Source: Clostridia bacterium (lineage in GTDB: Bacteria > Bacillota > Clostridia > DSM-8532 > SZUA-474). Taken from it: a stretch of 42,710 bases of DNA. Position 1 is the stretch's first letter. Every line of letters starts with the position of its first letter. Location: positions 1 through 42,710 of the forward strand of contig QKEK01000318.1 of the NCBI GenBank assembly GCA_003251775.1, read 5' to 3'. The notes beneath the pieces are model-generated. The model was not told the DNA's origin and searched no databases. It was given only the letters and a program-made list of their open reading frames with translations. Both the position numbers and the translations under genes were made by a program. Positions 8,563 to 16,760 of this stretch are shown one piece after another.

Positions 8563-8595
8563 TTTAGTACATAAATAATTCAGTTATGTACTAAA
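8563..8595 (-). promoter_or_regulatory. 12-bp perfect dyad between promoter and start of chemoreceptor
   Basis: TTTAGTACATAA (8563-8574) and TTATGTACTAAA (8584-8595) form a perfect inverted repeat with a 9-nt spacer. It lies just downstream of the predicted -10 and could be a regulator binding site or a leader hairpin. The regulator is unknown. Confidence 0.55.
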
Positions 8596-8610
8596 ATATG
8601 ATGTAATATT

Positions 8611-8639
8611 ATTCTACCAAACTCTTTTGTTTTCTACAA
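8611..8639 (-). promoter_or_regulatory. Probable sigma-A-like promoter of the chemoreceptor gene
   Basis: On the minus strand TTGTAG (8639-8634), a 17-nt spacer and TAGAAT (8616-8611) form a good housekeeping promoter about 100 nt before the start. I see no flagellar sigma-28 signature. Confidence 0.5.
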
Positions 8640-8706
8640 TATTTATTTTTTAATAATTGATTTCTATATTGTCCTACTATTTCCATAATAGTACTTAAAA
8701 TAGTAA

Positions 8707-8744
8707 TAGCAAGGCTCTTATTCTGAAACGAATACCACTTGCTA
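8707..8744. other. Unassigned two-part hairpin in the MCP/GntR divergent region
   Basis: TAGCAAG (8707-8713) pairs with CTTGCTA (8738-8744). Inside it, TATTC (8719-8723) pairs with GAATA (8730-8734) around TGAAAC. It lies upstream of both divergent promoters, so it terminates no gene in view and has no T-tract. With the flanking promoters it accounts for most of the 422-nt gap 8514-8935. Confidence 0.5.
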
Positions 8745-8802
8745 TGTATGTTTATAAAATTATGGTCTATAAAAAATAGGGAAACTCAAACAAATCTTTA
8801 TC

Positions 8803-8831
8803 TTGACACTTTAAATGCGTTAAAGTATAAT
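8803..8831 (+). promoter_or_regulatory. Sigma-A-type promoter of the GntR gene
   Basis: TTGACA (8803-8808), a 17-nt spacer and TATAAT (8826-8831) match the consensus exactly. This is the best promoter in the window and implies strong expression unless repressed by the overlapping dyad. Confidence 0.85.
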
Positions 8832-8859
8832 TGTATACAAGAATACAACTATACTTTAA
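8820..8859 (+). promoter_or_regulatory. Nested 40-bp dyad over the -10, probable GntR operator
   Basis: TTAAAGTATA (8820-8829) is mirrored by TATACTTTAA (8850-8859). Inside it TTGTAT (8831-8836) is mirrored by ATACAA (8843-8848). The core TTGTATACAA fits the general GntR-family half-site pattern GT...AC. The dyad covers the -10 and start site of the GntR gene, so autorepression is the likely use. The same 10-mer occurs at 21608-21617 between sulP and mscS. Confidence 0.65.
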
Positions 8860-8935
8860 TGATTAAAACGGTATACAAATACAAATATCATAATTAATAT
8901 ATTGAAGTTTTGCTTGTCTTAGATGGAGGCGTAAA

Positions 8936-9604
8936 ATGGCTGGGTTCCAGATAGATGGTGAAGAATTACATATTCATTCACTTAGAGGTAAAATATTTAC
9001 TCAATTGGAAAACGATATTTTGAGAGGGAAGTATAAAACAGGAGATGTCCTTAATGAGACTAAGCTTTCAAATGAGTTAGGAGTAAGCAGAACTCCCATT
9101 CGTGAGGTTTTAAGGCAATTAGAGCTTGAGGGCTTGGTTATTTCTATACCAAATAAAGGAACTATAGTAAGAGGATTAACTAAGGAAGATATTGAAGATA
9201 TTTATGAAATTAGAGTTTTAATTGAGGGTGTTGCCGCAAGAAGGGCTACTGAGAAGATTACAACCGAGCAGCTTGCAGAATTAGAAGAGATTATTCATTT
9301 TGAAGAGTTTTACACAACCAAGAACGATGTTGCACATTTAATAAAGCTTGACAATAGATTTCATGAATTAATTTATAGAGCAAGTAATAGTCGCCTATTG
9401 TTGAGAACATTGTCTAGTTTCCATCATTACGTAGAAATGGTTCGAAACGAATCCTTTAAGGTGGGAGTTTTTGCACATGCAGTATTAGATGAGCATAGAG
9501 CTATCTATAGTGCCATTTCAGAAAAAAATTGTGAATTAGCTGAGGTCTTAATGGTAAGCCATATAAAAAACGCGTTTACAAGAATAGAAGGTAGTTTGCA
9601 ATAA
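8936..9604 (+). CDS. GntR-family (FCD domain) transcriptional regulator
   Basis: This 222-residue regulator has an N-terminal winged helix (about residues 12-80) with the canonical ELGVSRTPIREVLRQLELEGL, and an all-helical FCD effector domain. The FCD metal-binding positions are visible in DNRFHELIYRAS, HAVLDEHRAIY and VSHIKNA. FCD regulators often sense small carboxylic acids. The citrate synthase gene follows 166 nt downstream on the same strand, so a tricarboxylate or its precursor is a reasonable effector guess. GGAGG is six nt before the ATG. The 40-bp dyad over its promoter suggests autoregulation. Confidence 0.92.
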   Translation: MAGFQIDGEELHIHSLRGKIFTQLENDILRGKYKTGDVLNETKLSNELGVSRTPIREVLRQLELEGLVISIPNKGTIVRGLTKEDIEDIYEIRVLIEGVAARRATEKITTEQLAELEEIIHFEEFYTTKNDVAHLIKLDNRFHELIYRASNSRLLLRTLSSFHHYVEMVRNESFKVGVFAHAVLDEHRAIYSAISEKNCELAEVLMVSHIKNAFTRIEGSLQ

Positions 9605-9678
9605 TATAATATTTATGTGATTTAAATATATGATATCAGCAATGATAGAGTATTATTTCATGCAAAACTAATAATTTG

Positions 9679-9708
9679 TTGAGTTGCATATATTGAAAAA
9701 AATATAAA
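9679..9708 (+). promoter_or_regulatory. Possible promoter of citrate synthase
   Basis: TTGAGT (9679-9684), an 18-nt spacer and TATAAA (9703-9708) lie about 60 nt before the start. No full copy of the GntR dyad is seen here. Confidence 0.4.
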
Positions 9709-9770
9709 TCATAATAATTGTATTAATATATATTTTATATATTTAATTTAAAAAATTTGGAGGTGTTAAT

Positions 9771-11150
9771 GTGAAAAAATTTGTAAGCAATAAGATATCT
9801 GAAGAATATGTCGAGAATTATTATAATAGTGTTGAGGATAGGATTGTTAATGGAAACACTTTCAAACAGGGTATCCATGACAAATATGACGTTAAACGCG
9901 GTCTTAGAAATAAAAATGGGACGGGCGTATTGGTAGGACTTACAGAGATAGGTGAGGTACATGCTTACGTTATGGATGAAAACGAAAAAATTCCTGTAGA
10001 GGGTAAGCTTAGGTACAGGGGTATAGATGTTTTTGACTTGGTTAAGGGTGCACAGGATGATGATAGATTTGGTTTTGAGGAATGTTGCTATTTATTGTTG
10101 TTTGGACATTTACCTAGTAAAAGCGAGTTGCAGGACTTTCAGAACATTATAGGAGCGTATAGGGTTCTGCCAGAAGGCTTTGTAAGGGATATGATACTAA
10201 AGCTACCTAGTAAGGACATTATGAACAAGCTAGCAAGAAGCGTTTTAGCGACATATTCCTTTGATGATAATCCAGATGATATAAGTACAAAGAATATTTT
10301 AAAGCAGAGTATTGAGCTCATATCAAGATTTCCAGTGTTAGCTTCATATGGATATCAGGCAAAAGCACATTATCACGATGGTAAAAGCCTATTTATTCAT
10401 ACTCCTAAGGAAGAACTAAGTACTGCTGAGAATATACTAAGATTGCTTAGACCAAATAAGGATTATGATCAGGTAGAAGCTAAAATTCTTGATTTAGCTT
10501 TAGTGTTACATGCTGAGCATGGTGGAGGAAATAACTCAACATTTACTACTCATGTTGTTTCATCATCAGGGACTGATACATATTCAGCCATAGCTGCAGC
10601 ACTTGGATCACTAAAAGGACCTAAGCATGGTGGTGCCAATATTAAGGTTACTCATATGATGAATGAAATCAAAAGTAATGTTAAGGATTGGTCAAACGAA
10701 GAAGAGGTTAGACAGTATTTAATTAAAATCCTTAAGAAAGAGGCTTTTGATAAGTCTGGATTGATATATGGTATAGGTCATGCAGTATATACCCTATCTG
10801 ACCCAAGATGTATTATGCTAAAGGAAAAATCAAAGGAGCTTGCTAAGGTAAAGGAAAGAATGAGTGAATTTGAATTGTACTCACTTATTGAAAGAATAGC
10901 TCCTGCTATATTTAATGAGTTTAAGAATACTGATAAGGCGTTGAGTGCAAATGTAGACTTCTATTCTGGTTTTGTATACGATATGATGGATATACCTGTT
11001 GAAATGTATACGCCTTTGTTTGCAATTTCAAGAATTCCTGGTTGGTGTGCTCATAGAATAGAGGAAATGATAAATGGTGGAAAAATAATTAGACCAGCGT
11101 ATAAAAGTGTGAAGGGCAGGCTTAATTATATACCACTAGAGCAAAGATAA
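9771..11150 (+). CDS. Citrate synthase (citrate/2-methylcitrate synthase family)
   Basis: The 459-residue protein belongs to the type II-fold citrate synthase family. It shows RYRGIDVFDLV near the N-terminal small domain, the catalytic-region motifs HAEHGGGNNSTF and KHGGANIKV, the active-site GIGHAVYTLSDPR, and ANVDFYSGFVY with the catalytic Asp, followed by CAHRIEE. It condenses oxaloacetate with acetyl-CoA; in a fermentative anaerobe this usually feeds glutamate synthesis. The start is GTG at 9771, with TTGGAGGTG five nt upstream. The family also includes methylcitrate synthases, and the two cannot be separated here. No aconitase or isocitrate dehydrogenase is adjacent. Confidence 0.93.
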   Translation: MKKFVSNKISEEYVENYYNSVEDRIVNGNTFKQGIHDKYDVKRGLRNKNGTGVLVGLTEIGEVHAYVMDENEKIPVEGKLRYRGIDVFDLVKGAQDDDRFGFEECCYLLLFGHLPSKSELQDFQNIIGAYRVLPEGFVRDMILKLPSKDIMNKLARSVLATYSFDDNPDDISTKNILKQSIELISRFPVLASYGYQAKAHYHDGKSLFIHTPKEELSTAENILRLLRPNKDYDQVEAKILDLALVLHAEHGGGNNSTFTTHVVSSSGTDTYSAIAAALGSLKGPKHGGANIKVTHMMNEIKSNVKDWSNEEEVRQYLIKILKKEAFDKSGLIYGIGHAVYTLSDPRCIMLKEKSKELAKVKERMSEFELYSLIERIAPAIFNEFKNTDKALSANVDFYSGFVYDMMDIPVEMYTPLFAISRIPGWCAHRIEEMINGGKIIRPAYKSVKGRLNYIPLEQR

Positions 11151-11173
11151 TGATTTAATGAAGCTATAAATAG

Positions 11174-11220
11174 AAGAGGAGTAATTTGTAATAAAAGGTT
11201 TTGCAAATTACTCCTCTTTT
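11174..11220 (+). terminator. Terminator of citrate synthase
   Basis: A 15-bp perfect stem (AAGAGGAGTAATTTG at 11174-11188, its complement at 11204-11218) ends in a short T-run. It lies 24 nt after the stop codon. Confidence 0.85.
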
Positions 11221-11240
11221 ACTGTGTAAACAGCAAGGTT

Positions 11241-11280
11241 CTTACTTCTCCATAAACTTTGATTGTGTTGGAGAAGTAAG
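11241..11280 (-). terminator. Hairpin after ferritin gene
   Basis: CTTACTTCTCCA (11241-11252) pairs perfectly with 11269-11280, nine nt beyond the ferritin stop on the minus strand. The T-tract is poor, but the position fits a terminator or a stabilising 3' end. Confidence 0.6.
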
Positions 11281-11288
11281 GTTTATAT

Positions 11289-11795
11289 TTATGCTAGTGG
11301 TGGATTAAAAACCCTTTTTGCAAGCTCTGTATCTAGTGCAAACAATCCATTAGGGTCATTATTTATGAGCTTGAGCTTTTTTAGGACACCATCCATAGTT
11401 GCTTCTTCTTCAATCTGCTCATTTACAAACCATTGAAGAAAGGCATTTGTTTTATGATCTCTTTCTTCTATTGCTAAATCAACTAGCTTATATATAGATT
11501 CTGTTACAAATTTTTCGTGATCATAGGTTTTTTGAAAAACATCTTCAGCAGAGGTAAAAGTATTCGGGGGAGCTTCTAGTGTCTCTAGAGTCACTTTGCT
11601 TCCTGCCTGTATTACATAATCAAAAAACTTCATTGCATGAAATCTTTCTTCTTTAACCTGTACATCAAAAAAATTTGCAAACCCATCAAGATTTTCATCA
11701 GCAAAATAAGCCTTCATTGATAGGTAAAAATACTCTGAATATAATTCCTTCTGTATTTGCTGATTTAACATCTCAGCCATTCTCTCGCTTAACAA
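11289..11795 (-). CDS. Non-haem ferritin (FtnA-type)
   Basis: The product is a four-helix-bundle ferritin of 168 residues. Ferroxidase-centre carboxylates and histidine are visible in NQQIQKELYSEYFYLSM, VKEERFHAMKFFDYV and FVNEQIEEEATMD. It oxidises and stores iron as a 24-subunit shell in the cytoplasm, which matters beside an iron-rich hydrogenase. The ORF track begins at an ATG (11810) that lies in the ribosome binding site ATGGAGGTG. I choose the TTG at 11795, six nt after GGAGGTG, because it gives the usual family N-terminus MLSERMAEMLNQQI. TTG starts also occur elsewhere in this window. Confidence 0.92.
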   Translation of the reverse strand: MLSERMAEMLNQQIQKELYSEYFYLSMKAYFADENLDGFANFFDVQVKEERFHAMKFFDYVIQAGSKVTLETLEAPPNTFTSAEDVFQKTYDHEKFVTESIYKLVDLAIEERDHKTNAFLQWFVNEQIEEEATMDGVLKKLKLINNDPNGLFALDTELAKRVFNPPLA

Positions 11796-11946
11796 ATTGA
11801 ACACCTCCATAATTTAGAAACATCTTAGTGAATATTATATCACACAAAAACAGCTTTTAAACAAAATTATTCTAAGCTTTTTGAGTTGTTACATATTTAT
11901 GCAAATTTATGCTTAATAAGTGCAGTATTACGTAAAAAGTATTACT

Positions 11947-12705
11947 TTAATTATTGATGGAGAAATGTTGTCCTCTATAATTTATCTTATATATATTATA
12001 TTTATAATATATATCTAAATGTATTTTTTCAAAAACACTGTATTCATCTTTGAAATGCATAGGAAATATAGCGGCATCTTTTAAATTAAGGTTACTTATA
12101 CAGTAATTTAATGTCCAATCCAATGCTTGTCCGAGTCTTGGGTCTACAGGTATAAAGGCTAGATCAATATTATAATCTTTAATCTTTGCTATTTCATTCT
12201 TAAACTTAATTTCTATATCGTGATTCCATTTGAAGCCTTCACTTGGCCAATACCACCAGTTTAAATCACCTAAATGTAAGATTGTAAGTCCATCAACCTT
12301 AATAATAAATGCTATACCTTTATCATTTGAAGACAAAGCTTCTACTTCCAAGTTGTTGACGTTAATTGAAGAACTAGGTTTAAGTATATACAAATTATCT
12401 GGGATACCTTTTACTTTAATATCGTAAGATATAATGTAGTTAATGTTATCATTATTTTTCCATTTTAAAACAACTGGATTGTAGTGGTCATAATGAGAAT
12501 GAGATGAAAGCACATAAATAGGCTTAGATTTAGAATAATTAAGTAGAATATTAATGTCAATAACCCCACCAGAAAATACAGAAGCGTGGAATTCACTTTC
12601 TTTACTTGCTTTTGTTAAATAGTAATCAATAATTAGAACACTTGACTCAGTTTCTACCACAAATCCACTATTATATAAATACCACACATTAATTTTTGAT
12701 TTCAT
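11947..12705 (-). CDS. Metallo-beta-lactamase-fold hydrolase (UlaG-like)
   Basis: This 252-residue protein has the MBL-fold metal motif SSHSHYDHYNP (HxHxDH, about residue 67), a later ILHLGDLNWW with another ligand region, and FPMHFKDEY near the C-terminus. The simple fold without added domains places it with UlaG-like and related hydrolases; the substrate cannot be read from sequence. GAGGT is four nt before the ATG. It stands between ferritin and the glyoxalase-fold gene on the same strand, 63 nt from the latter. Confidence 0.85.
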   Translation of the reverse strand: MKSKINVWYLYNSGFVVETESSVLIIDYYLTKASKESEFHASVFSGGVIDINILLNYSKSKPIYVLSSHSHYDHYNPVVLKWKNNDNINYIISYDIKVKGIPDNLYILKPSSSINVNNLEVEALSSNDKGIAFIIKVDGLTILHLGDLNWWYWPSEGFKWNHDIEIKFKNEIAKIKDYNIDLAFIPVDPRLGQALDWTLNYCISNLNLKDAAIFPMHFKDEYSVFEKIHLDIYYKYNIYKINYRGQHFSINN

Positions 12706-12768
12706 AGATACCTCAAGTTAGTAAATATATTATTATTTTTATACCGTATTAATAGACTATATCGACTT

Positions 12769-13137
12769 TTATCGTGCAGGTATTATTTCTACCCAATATC
12801 CATCAGGATCCTCAATAAAATAAACACCCATAGCTTTATTTTCATAGCAAATACAGTTATTCTCTTTGTGCAACTCGTATGCAGCATCAAAATCATCGAC
12901 ACAAAAAGCAAGGTGGATTTCATTATCACCTAAATTATACGGTCTTTCCCATTCCGTTAACCATGTAAGCTCTAAAAGGTGTGTTGATGTACCATCACCC
13001 ATAAAAACAAGCTTAAAGCTTTTGTCGGTAGCTTCACTTTGTCTAATTATATTAAGACCTAAGTTCTCTTCATAAAATTTGATGCTCTTTTCTAGATTAA
13101 GAACATTTATATTGTTATGATTAAATCTAAAATTCAT
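12769..13137 (-). CDS. Glyoxalase/VOC-superfamily protein
   Basis: This 122-residue protein has the VOC paired beta-alpha-beta fold. It begins RFNHNNINVLNLEKSIKFYEENLGL, then LLELT, EIHLAFCVDDFDAAYELH and a closing YFIEDPDGYWVEIIP. The His near residue 7 and the Glu residues in LLELT and WVEI, with His in EIHLAF, match metal ligands of glyoxalase I. Lactoylglutathione lyase-like activity is plausible, but many VOC proteins have other roles. AAGGAG is five nt before the ATG. Confidence 0.82.
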   Translation of the reverse strand: MNFRFNHNNINVLNLEKSIKFYEENLGLNIIRQSEATDKSFKLVFMGDGTSTHLLELTWLTEWERPYNLGDNEIHLAFCVDDFDAAYELHKENNCICYENKAMGVYFIEDPDGYWVEIIPAR

Positions 13138-13197
13138 GATAACTCCTTCTTTGCCTAAATATTTAATAATAGTTAAGAACCTTTTTTCTTTGGAATT

Positions 13198-13226
13198 AAA
13201 AAAAATGAAGAGTCAAACTCTTCATT
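13198..13226 (-). terminator. Terminator of zinc-ribbon gene
   Basis: AATGAAGAGT (13204-13213) pairs with ACTCTTCATT (13217-13226). On the minus strand the stem runs into eight T residues (13205-13198). It lies just beyond the stop of the 55-residue zinc-ribbon gene. Confidence 0.85.
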
Positions 13227-13236
13227 TTTTTTTAAA

Positions 13237-13404
13237 CTATCTGTTATAGTTTCTGTTATTTCTTTGTTGTTTTCTTGCTCTTCTGCAATCAGGACATCTT
13301 TGTGGTTCATTTTCAAAACCTTTTTCTTTGTAGAAAGCTTGCTCGCCTTCAGTAAAGATGAACTCTGAATTACAATCTTTGCATACAATTGTCTTATCAG
13401 TCAT
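13237..13404 (-). CDS. Small zinc-ribbon protein (55 aa, not in ORF track)
   Basis: This short gene is missing from the ORF track, which lists an out-of-frame ORF (13173-13388) instead. Reading the minus strand from ATG 13404 gives 55 residues starting MTDKTIVCKDCNSEF. There are two CxxC knuckles, CKDC and CPDC, followed by a basic, Asn/Arg-rich tail (RRARKQQRNNRN) that ends at TAG. This matches the small probable zinc-ribbon family common in Clostridia, of unknown role; the tail suggests RNA or DNA binding. AAGGAGG lies eight to nine nt before the ATG, a good promoter lies about 125 nt upstream, and a textbook terminator follows, so the gene is well supported. Confidence 0.9.
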   Translation of the reverse strand: MTDKTIVCKDCNSEFIFTEGEQAFYKEKGFENEPQRCPDCRRARKQQRNNRNYNR

Positions 13405-13526
13405 TATGAATTTACCTCCTTAATAATCTAGGAACTAACTGATTCTTGACTCCGTTCTCCTATATTTATTAAAGAGACTCAGTACAAAAATTAATTAACC
13501 CGCTGATGCTTTTCAACATCAAAATT

Positions 13527-13555
13527 AGTATATCACTAAATACTAAATAATGCAA
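13527..13555 (-). promoter_or_regulatory. Promoter of zinc-ribbon gene
   Basis: On the minus strand TTGCAT (13555-13550), a 17-nt spacer and TATACT (13532-13527) form a good promoter. It implies a leader of about 115 nt that contains a small hairpin (TGATG/CATCA, about 13504-13521). Confidence 0.6.
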
Positions 13556-13617
13556 TAGGGTTTTTTAAATATGGTTATTTTTAAGATATAAAAGCTGTAA
13601 TAATATTTAGTACTATA

Positions 13618-13646
13618 TTGACATATTAGCATTACTATTTTACAAT
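13618..13646 (+). promoter_or_regulatory. Promoter of typA operon
   Basis: TTGACA (13618-13623), 17 nt and TACAAT (13641-13646) match the housekeeping consensus well. The leader to typA is about 125 nt, AT-rich and without a clear fold. Confidence 0.75.
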
Positions 13647-13779
13647 TACTATGGCGTAAATAATTATTGATAAGAAAGGCACTAAATTACTAAATTTCAG
13701 ATTATGCAATACTAACAACTAAGACTAAAAAACAAATAGTAAAAAAACATATTAATAAAGAAAAGATAGGAAGAAAACA

Positions 13780-15597
13780 ATGACAACAATAAGTAACTTA
13801 AAAAATATTGCAATTATTGCACACGTAGACCATGGAAAGACTACCCTTGTTGATGTAATGCTAAAACAGAGCGGGGTATTTAGAGAAAATGAACAAGTAA
13901 AGGAAAGAGTAATGGACTCAAATGATTTGGAAAGAGAAAGAGGCATTACTATTCTATCAAAGAATACTGCATTATCGTATAAAGGCACAAAAATAAACAT
14001 TGTTGACACACCAGGACATGCTGACTTCGGCGGAGAGGTTGAGCGTGTACTTAAAATGGTAGACGGTGTATTGCTTTTAGTTGACGCATTTGAGGGTGCA
14101 ATGCCACAGACCAGATTTGTATTGAAAAAGGCATTGCAACTAAGCCGTAAGCCAATAGTCGTAATTAATAAAATTGATAGAAAGGAAGCACGTGCTGATG
14201 AGGTTATTGATGAGGTTTTAGATTTGTTTATTGAGCTTGGAGCTGATGAAGATCAATTGGAATTTCCTGTAGTTTTTGCTTCAGCTAGAGATGGCTATGC
14301 ACTTAAGCAGCTTAATGATGAACCCAAGAATTTAGAGCCACTATTTGATATGATTTTGGAGCATGTACCAAGTCCAGTAGGTGATATTGAAGGTGGCTTG
14401 CAATTACTAGTTTCTAGTATCGATTCAGACGAATACGTGGGTCGAATAGCTGTAGGTAGAGTAGAGAGAGGCGTAATAAAATACGGTCAACAGGCAGTTA
14501 TTTGTCGAAAGAGTGGAAAATTAGACAATGTAAAAATAAGTAGGCTGTACATGTTTGAAGGCTTAAAGAGAGTGGAGGTATCTGAAGCGAAGGTAGGCGA
14601 CATTGTTGCCGTATCTGGGATAACAGATGTTAACATAGGCGAGACAATCTGCTCACTTAGTAATCCAGAGCCACTTCCATTTATAGATATTGATCAGCCA
14701 ACGATTTCAATGAATTTTATAGTTAATAATAGTCCTTTTGCTGGAAGAGAGGGTACATTTGTTACTTCTAGACACTTAAGAGATAGACTATTCAAGGAAT
14801 TGGAAACTAATGTAAGCTTACGGGTTGAAGAGACAGAGTCAGCTGACTCATTTAAGGTATCAGGTAGAGGAGAACTTCATTTGTCTATACTAATTGAAAC
14901 AATGCGAAGGCAAGGGTACGAGTTTCAGGTATCAAAGCCAGAGGTTATTTATAAAGAAATCGATGGTGTTCTTTGTGAGCCTATAGAAGATCTTATTATT
15001 GAAGTTCCAGAGGATTTTATGGGGGTAGTAATAGAAAAATTAGGACCAAGAAAAGCTGAGATGGTAAATATGAAATCGGCTGCTCAAGGATATATGAGGC
15101 TTGAATTTAAGGTTCCTGCAAGAGGGTTAATTGGATTCAGATCAGAATTTTTGACTGATACAAAGGGAAATGGTATAATGAATCATATATTTAATGGATT
15201 TGAACCATATAAAGGAGATGTGATATCCAGAACAAGAGGGTCAATTGTTGCTTGGGAGGATGGAGAGAGTGTAACCTATGGGTTGTATAATGCACAGGAC
15301 AGAGGCTCCTTGTTTATTGGACCTGGGGTAAAGGTTTATCAGGGGATGATAGTAGGTGAATGTGCCCGAAATGAGGATATGATAATTAATGTTTGCAAGA
15401 AAAAGCAGGTTACTAATATTAGAGCATCAGGGTCTGATGAGGCTCTAAGACTAACACCTCACAGAGTTTTAAGCCTTGAACAGGCGTTAGAGTTCATTGC
15501 AAACGATGAGTTAGTAGAAGTAACACCACTTTCAATTAGACTTAGAAAAAAAATTCTGGATGCGAATCTAAGAGCAAGGCAGCAGAAAAAGAAATAA
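13780..15597 (+). CDS. typA: Ribosome-associated GTPase TypA/BipA
   Basis: This 605-residue translational GTPase has intact G motifs: AHVDHGKTTL (G1), RERGITI (G2), DTPGHADFGGEV (G3) and NKIDRKEA (G4). Domain II and EF-G-like domains III and V follow, with the TypA-specific C-terminal region (ARGLIGFRSEFLTDTKGNG). TypA binds the ribosome and affects large-subunit assembly and stress or cold growth. Its length is the family norm. The ribosome binding site is weak (ATAGGAAG). It heads a run of four genes, typA-mltG-trmR-trhP, with small gaps. Confidence 0.97.
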   Translation: MTTISNLKNIAIIAHVDHGKTTLVDVMLKQSGVFRENEQVKERVMDSNDLERERGITILSKNTALSYKGTKINIVDTPGHADFGGEVERVLKMVDGVLLLVDAFEGAMPQTRFVLKKALQLSRKPIVVINKIDRKEARADEVIDEVLDLFIELGADEDQLEFPVVFASARDGYALKQLNDEPKNLEPLFDMILEHVPSPVGDIEGGLQLLVSSIDSDEYVGRIAVGRVERGVIKYGQQAVICRKSGKLDNVKISRLYMFEGLKRVEVSEAKVGDIVAVSGITDVNIGETICSLSNPEPLPFIDIDQPTISMNFIVNNSPFAGREGTFVTSRHLRDRLFKELETNVSLRVEETESADSFKVSGRGELHLSILIETMRRQGYEFQVSKPEVIYKEIDGVLCEPIEDLIIEVPEDFMGVVIEKLGPRKAEMVNMKSAAQGYMRLEFKVPARGLIGFRSEFLTDTKGNGIMNHIFNGFEPYKGDVISRTRGSIVAWEDGESVTYGLYNAQDRGSLFIGPGVKVYQGMIVGECARNEDMIINVCKKKQVTNIRASGSDEALRLTPHRVLSLEQALEFIANDELVEVTPLSIRLRKKILDANLRARQQKKK

Positions 15598-15642
15598 GAA
15601 TAAAACAAGTAGAGGTGTTTTGCTACACATGGAGGAAAATAT

Positions 15643-16731
15643 ATGGCCAGAAGAAAACAGAAGAACAAAAAAAATTTTGGTTTAAGATTTCTTTTATTGA
15701 TTATTGTTGTATTTACCGTATTTATGATAAGTGCTTCTATTTCATATAAATTTATTGTTCAGTATCAGGAACAGCTTGAAGCATCAGGAGAGATAGTAAT
15801 TCCTCAAAATGAACAGATACTCTTTGAGGTGCCAAAGGGAGCTACTACCTCTGATATAGCAAGAAAACTGCAAAGAGAAGGGTTTATTAGTAACGCAAAG
15901 TTTTTTGAGTTATGGTCAGAAATTCAGGGATATAATGGTGATTACAAGGCTGGAATACATATTATTAGTAAAAATCTTTCAATGGAAGGAATAATGATGG
16001 TGCTTACTAGTAATCCAGTAGCCGATCCATCTTTGAATGTGAGATTTTATGAAGGGAAATCATATATTGTAGCAAGAGAGCTGATGTCTGCTGATGGAAA
16101 AATAGATAAGGATAAAATGGATAATGTAGTAATAAATCCTGAGTTTGAATATAAGTTCCTAAAGGATATACCAGACAGAAAATATAAGCTTGAGGGATAC
16201 TTATATCCCCAAACGTATCAGATTGAAGAAGGCTGGAGTGAAGAGCAGATTATTGACAGGGCATTAAAGTACTTGAACAAGCTTTTCAAAGAGGAATACT
16301 ATACCCGTTCACAAGAGATGAATATGACTATAGATCAAGTCTTTACACTTGCTTCATTAATTGAAAGTGAGGCAAAGTATGAAGAAGATAAGAAGATAAT
16401 TTCAAGTGTATTTCATAATAGACTTGAAATAAATATGCCTTTGCAATCAGATGCAACAATACAGTATATACTAGAAAACCAAGGAAAAGAAAGAGTTGAA
16501 GTAGTTTTAAACGAGCATACAAGCATACAGGATCCATATAATACATATCAGTACAAGGGGCTACCACCAGGCCCCATATGTTCCCCAGATATAGCTTCAA
16601 TAGAAGCAGCTTTATATCCTGAAGATACGGATTACTTATACTTTTTTGCTAAGCCAGATGGAAATAATGAATACAATGTATCATTTGAGGACCATACAAA
16701 TGGTATGAGAAAGTATGGTTTAATTAAATAG
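15643..16731 (+). CDS. mltG: Endolytic murein transglycosylase MltG
   Basis: The 362-residue protein has one N-terminal membrane anchor (about residues 10-35) after a very basic start. An extracellular LysM-like segment follows, then the YceG/MltG catalytic domain with LASLIESEAKYEEDKKIISSVFHNRL; the Glu in IESEA is the expected catalytic acid. QSDATIQY and GLPPGPICSP are further family signatures. It cleaves nascent glycan strands and sets their length. Upstream, GTAG (15609-15612) can pair with CTAC (15623-15626) right before ACATGGAGG, so the ribosome binding site follows a small hairpin. This resembles the last stem of the 110-nt element, but the other two stems are absent. Confidence 0.94.
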   Translation: MARRKQKNKKNFGLRFLLLIIVVFTVFMISASISYKFIVQYQEQLEASGEIVIPQNEQILFEVPKGATTSDIARKLQREGFISNAKFFELWSEIQGYNGDYKAGIHIISKNLSMEGIMMVLTSNPVADPSLNVRFYEGKSYIVARELMSADGKIDKDKMDNVVINPEFEYKFLKDIPDRKYKLEGYLYPQTYQIEEGWSEEQIIDRALKYLNKLFKEEYYTRSQEMNMTIDQVFTLASLIESEAKYEEDKKIISSVFHNRLEINMPLQSDATIQYILENQGKERVEVVLNEHTSIQDPYNTYQYKGLPPGPICSPDIASIEAALYPEDTDYLYFFAKPDGNNEYNVSFEDHTNGMRKYGLIK

Positions 16732-16760
16732 AATAAAAATAGAATTGAAATAGAAAAACA

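Noticed and set aside
13173-13388. Tracked 71-aa minus-strand ORF
   Set aside because: It is an out-of-frame shadow of the zinc-ribbon gene 13237-13404, has no ribosome binding site, and runs through the terminator hairpin.
15609-15635. Fifth copy of the three-stem element before mltG
   Set aside because: Only a P3-like GTAG/CTAC hairpin with ACATGGAGG is present; P1, P2 and the linker are missing, so this may be convergence around a ribosome binding site.
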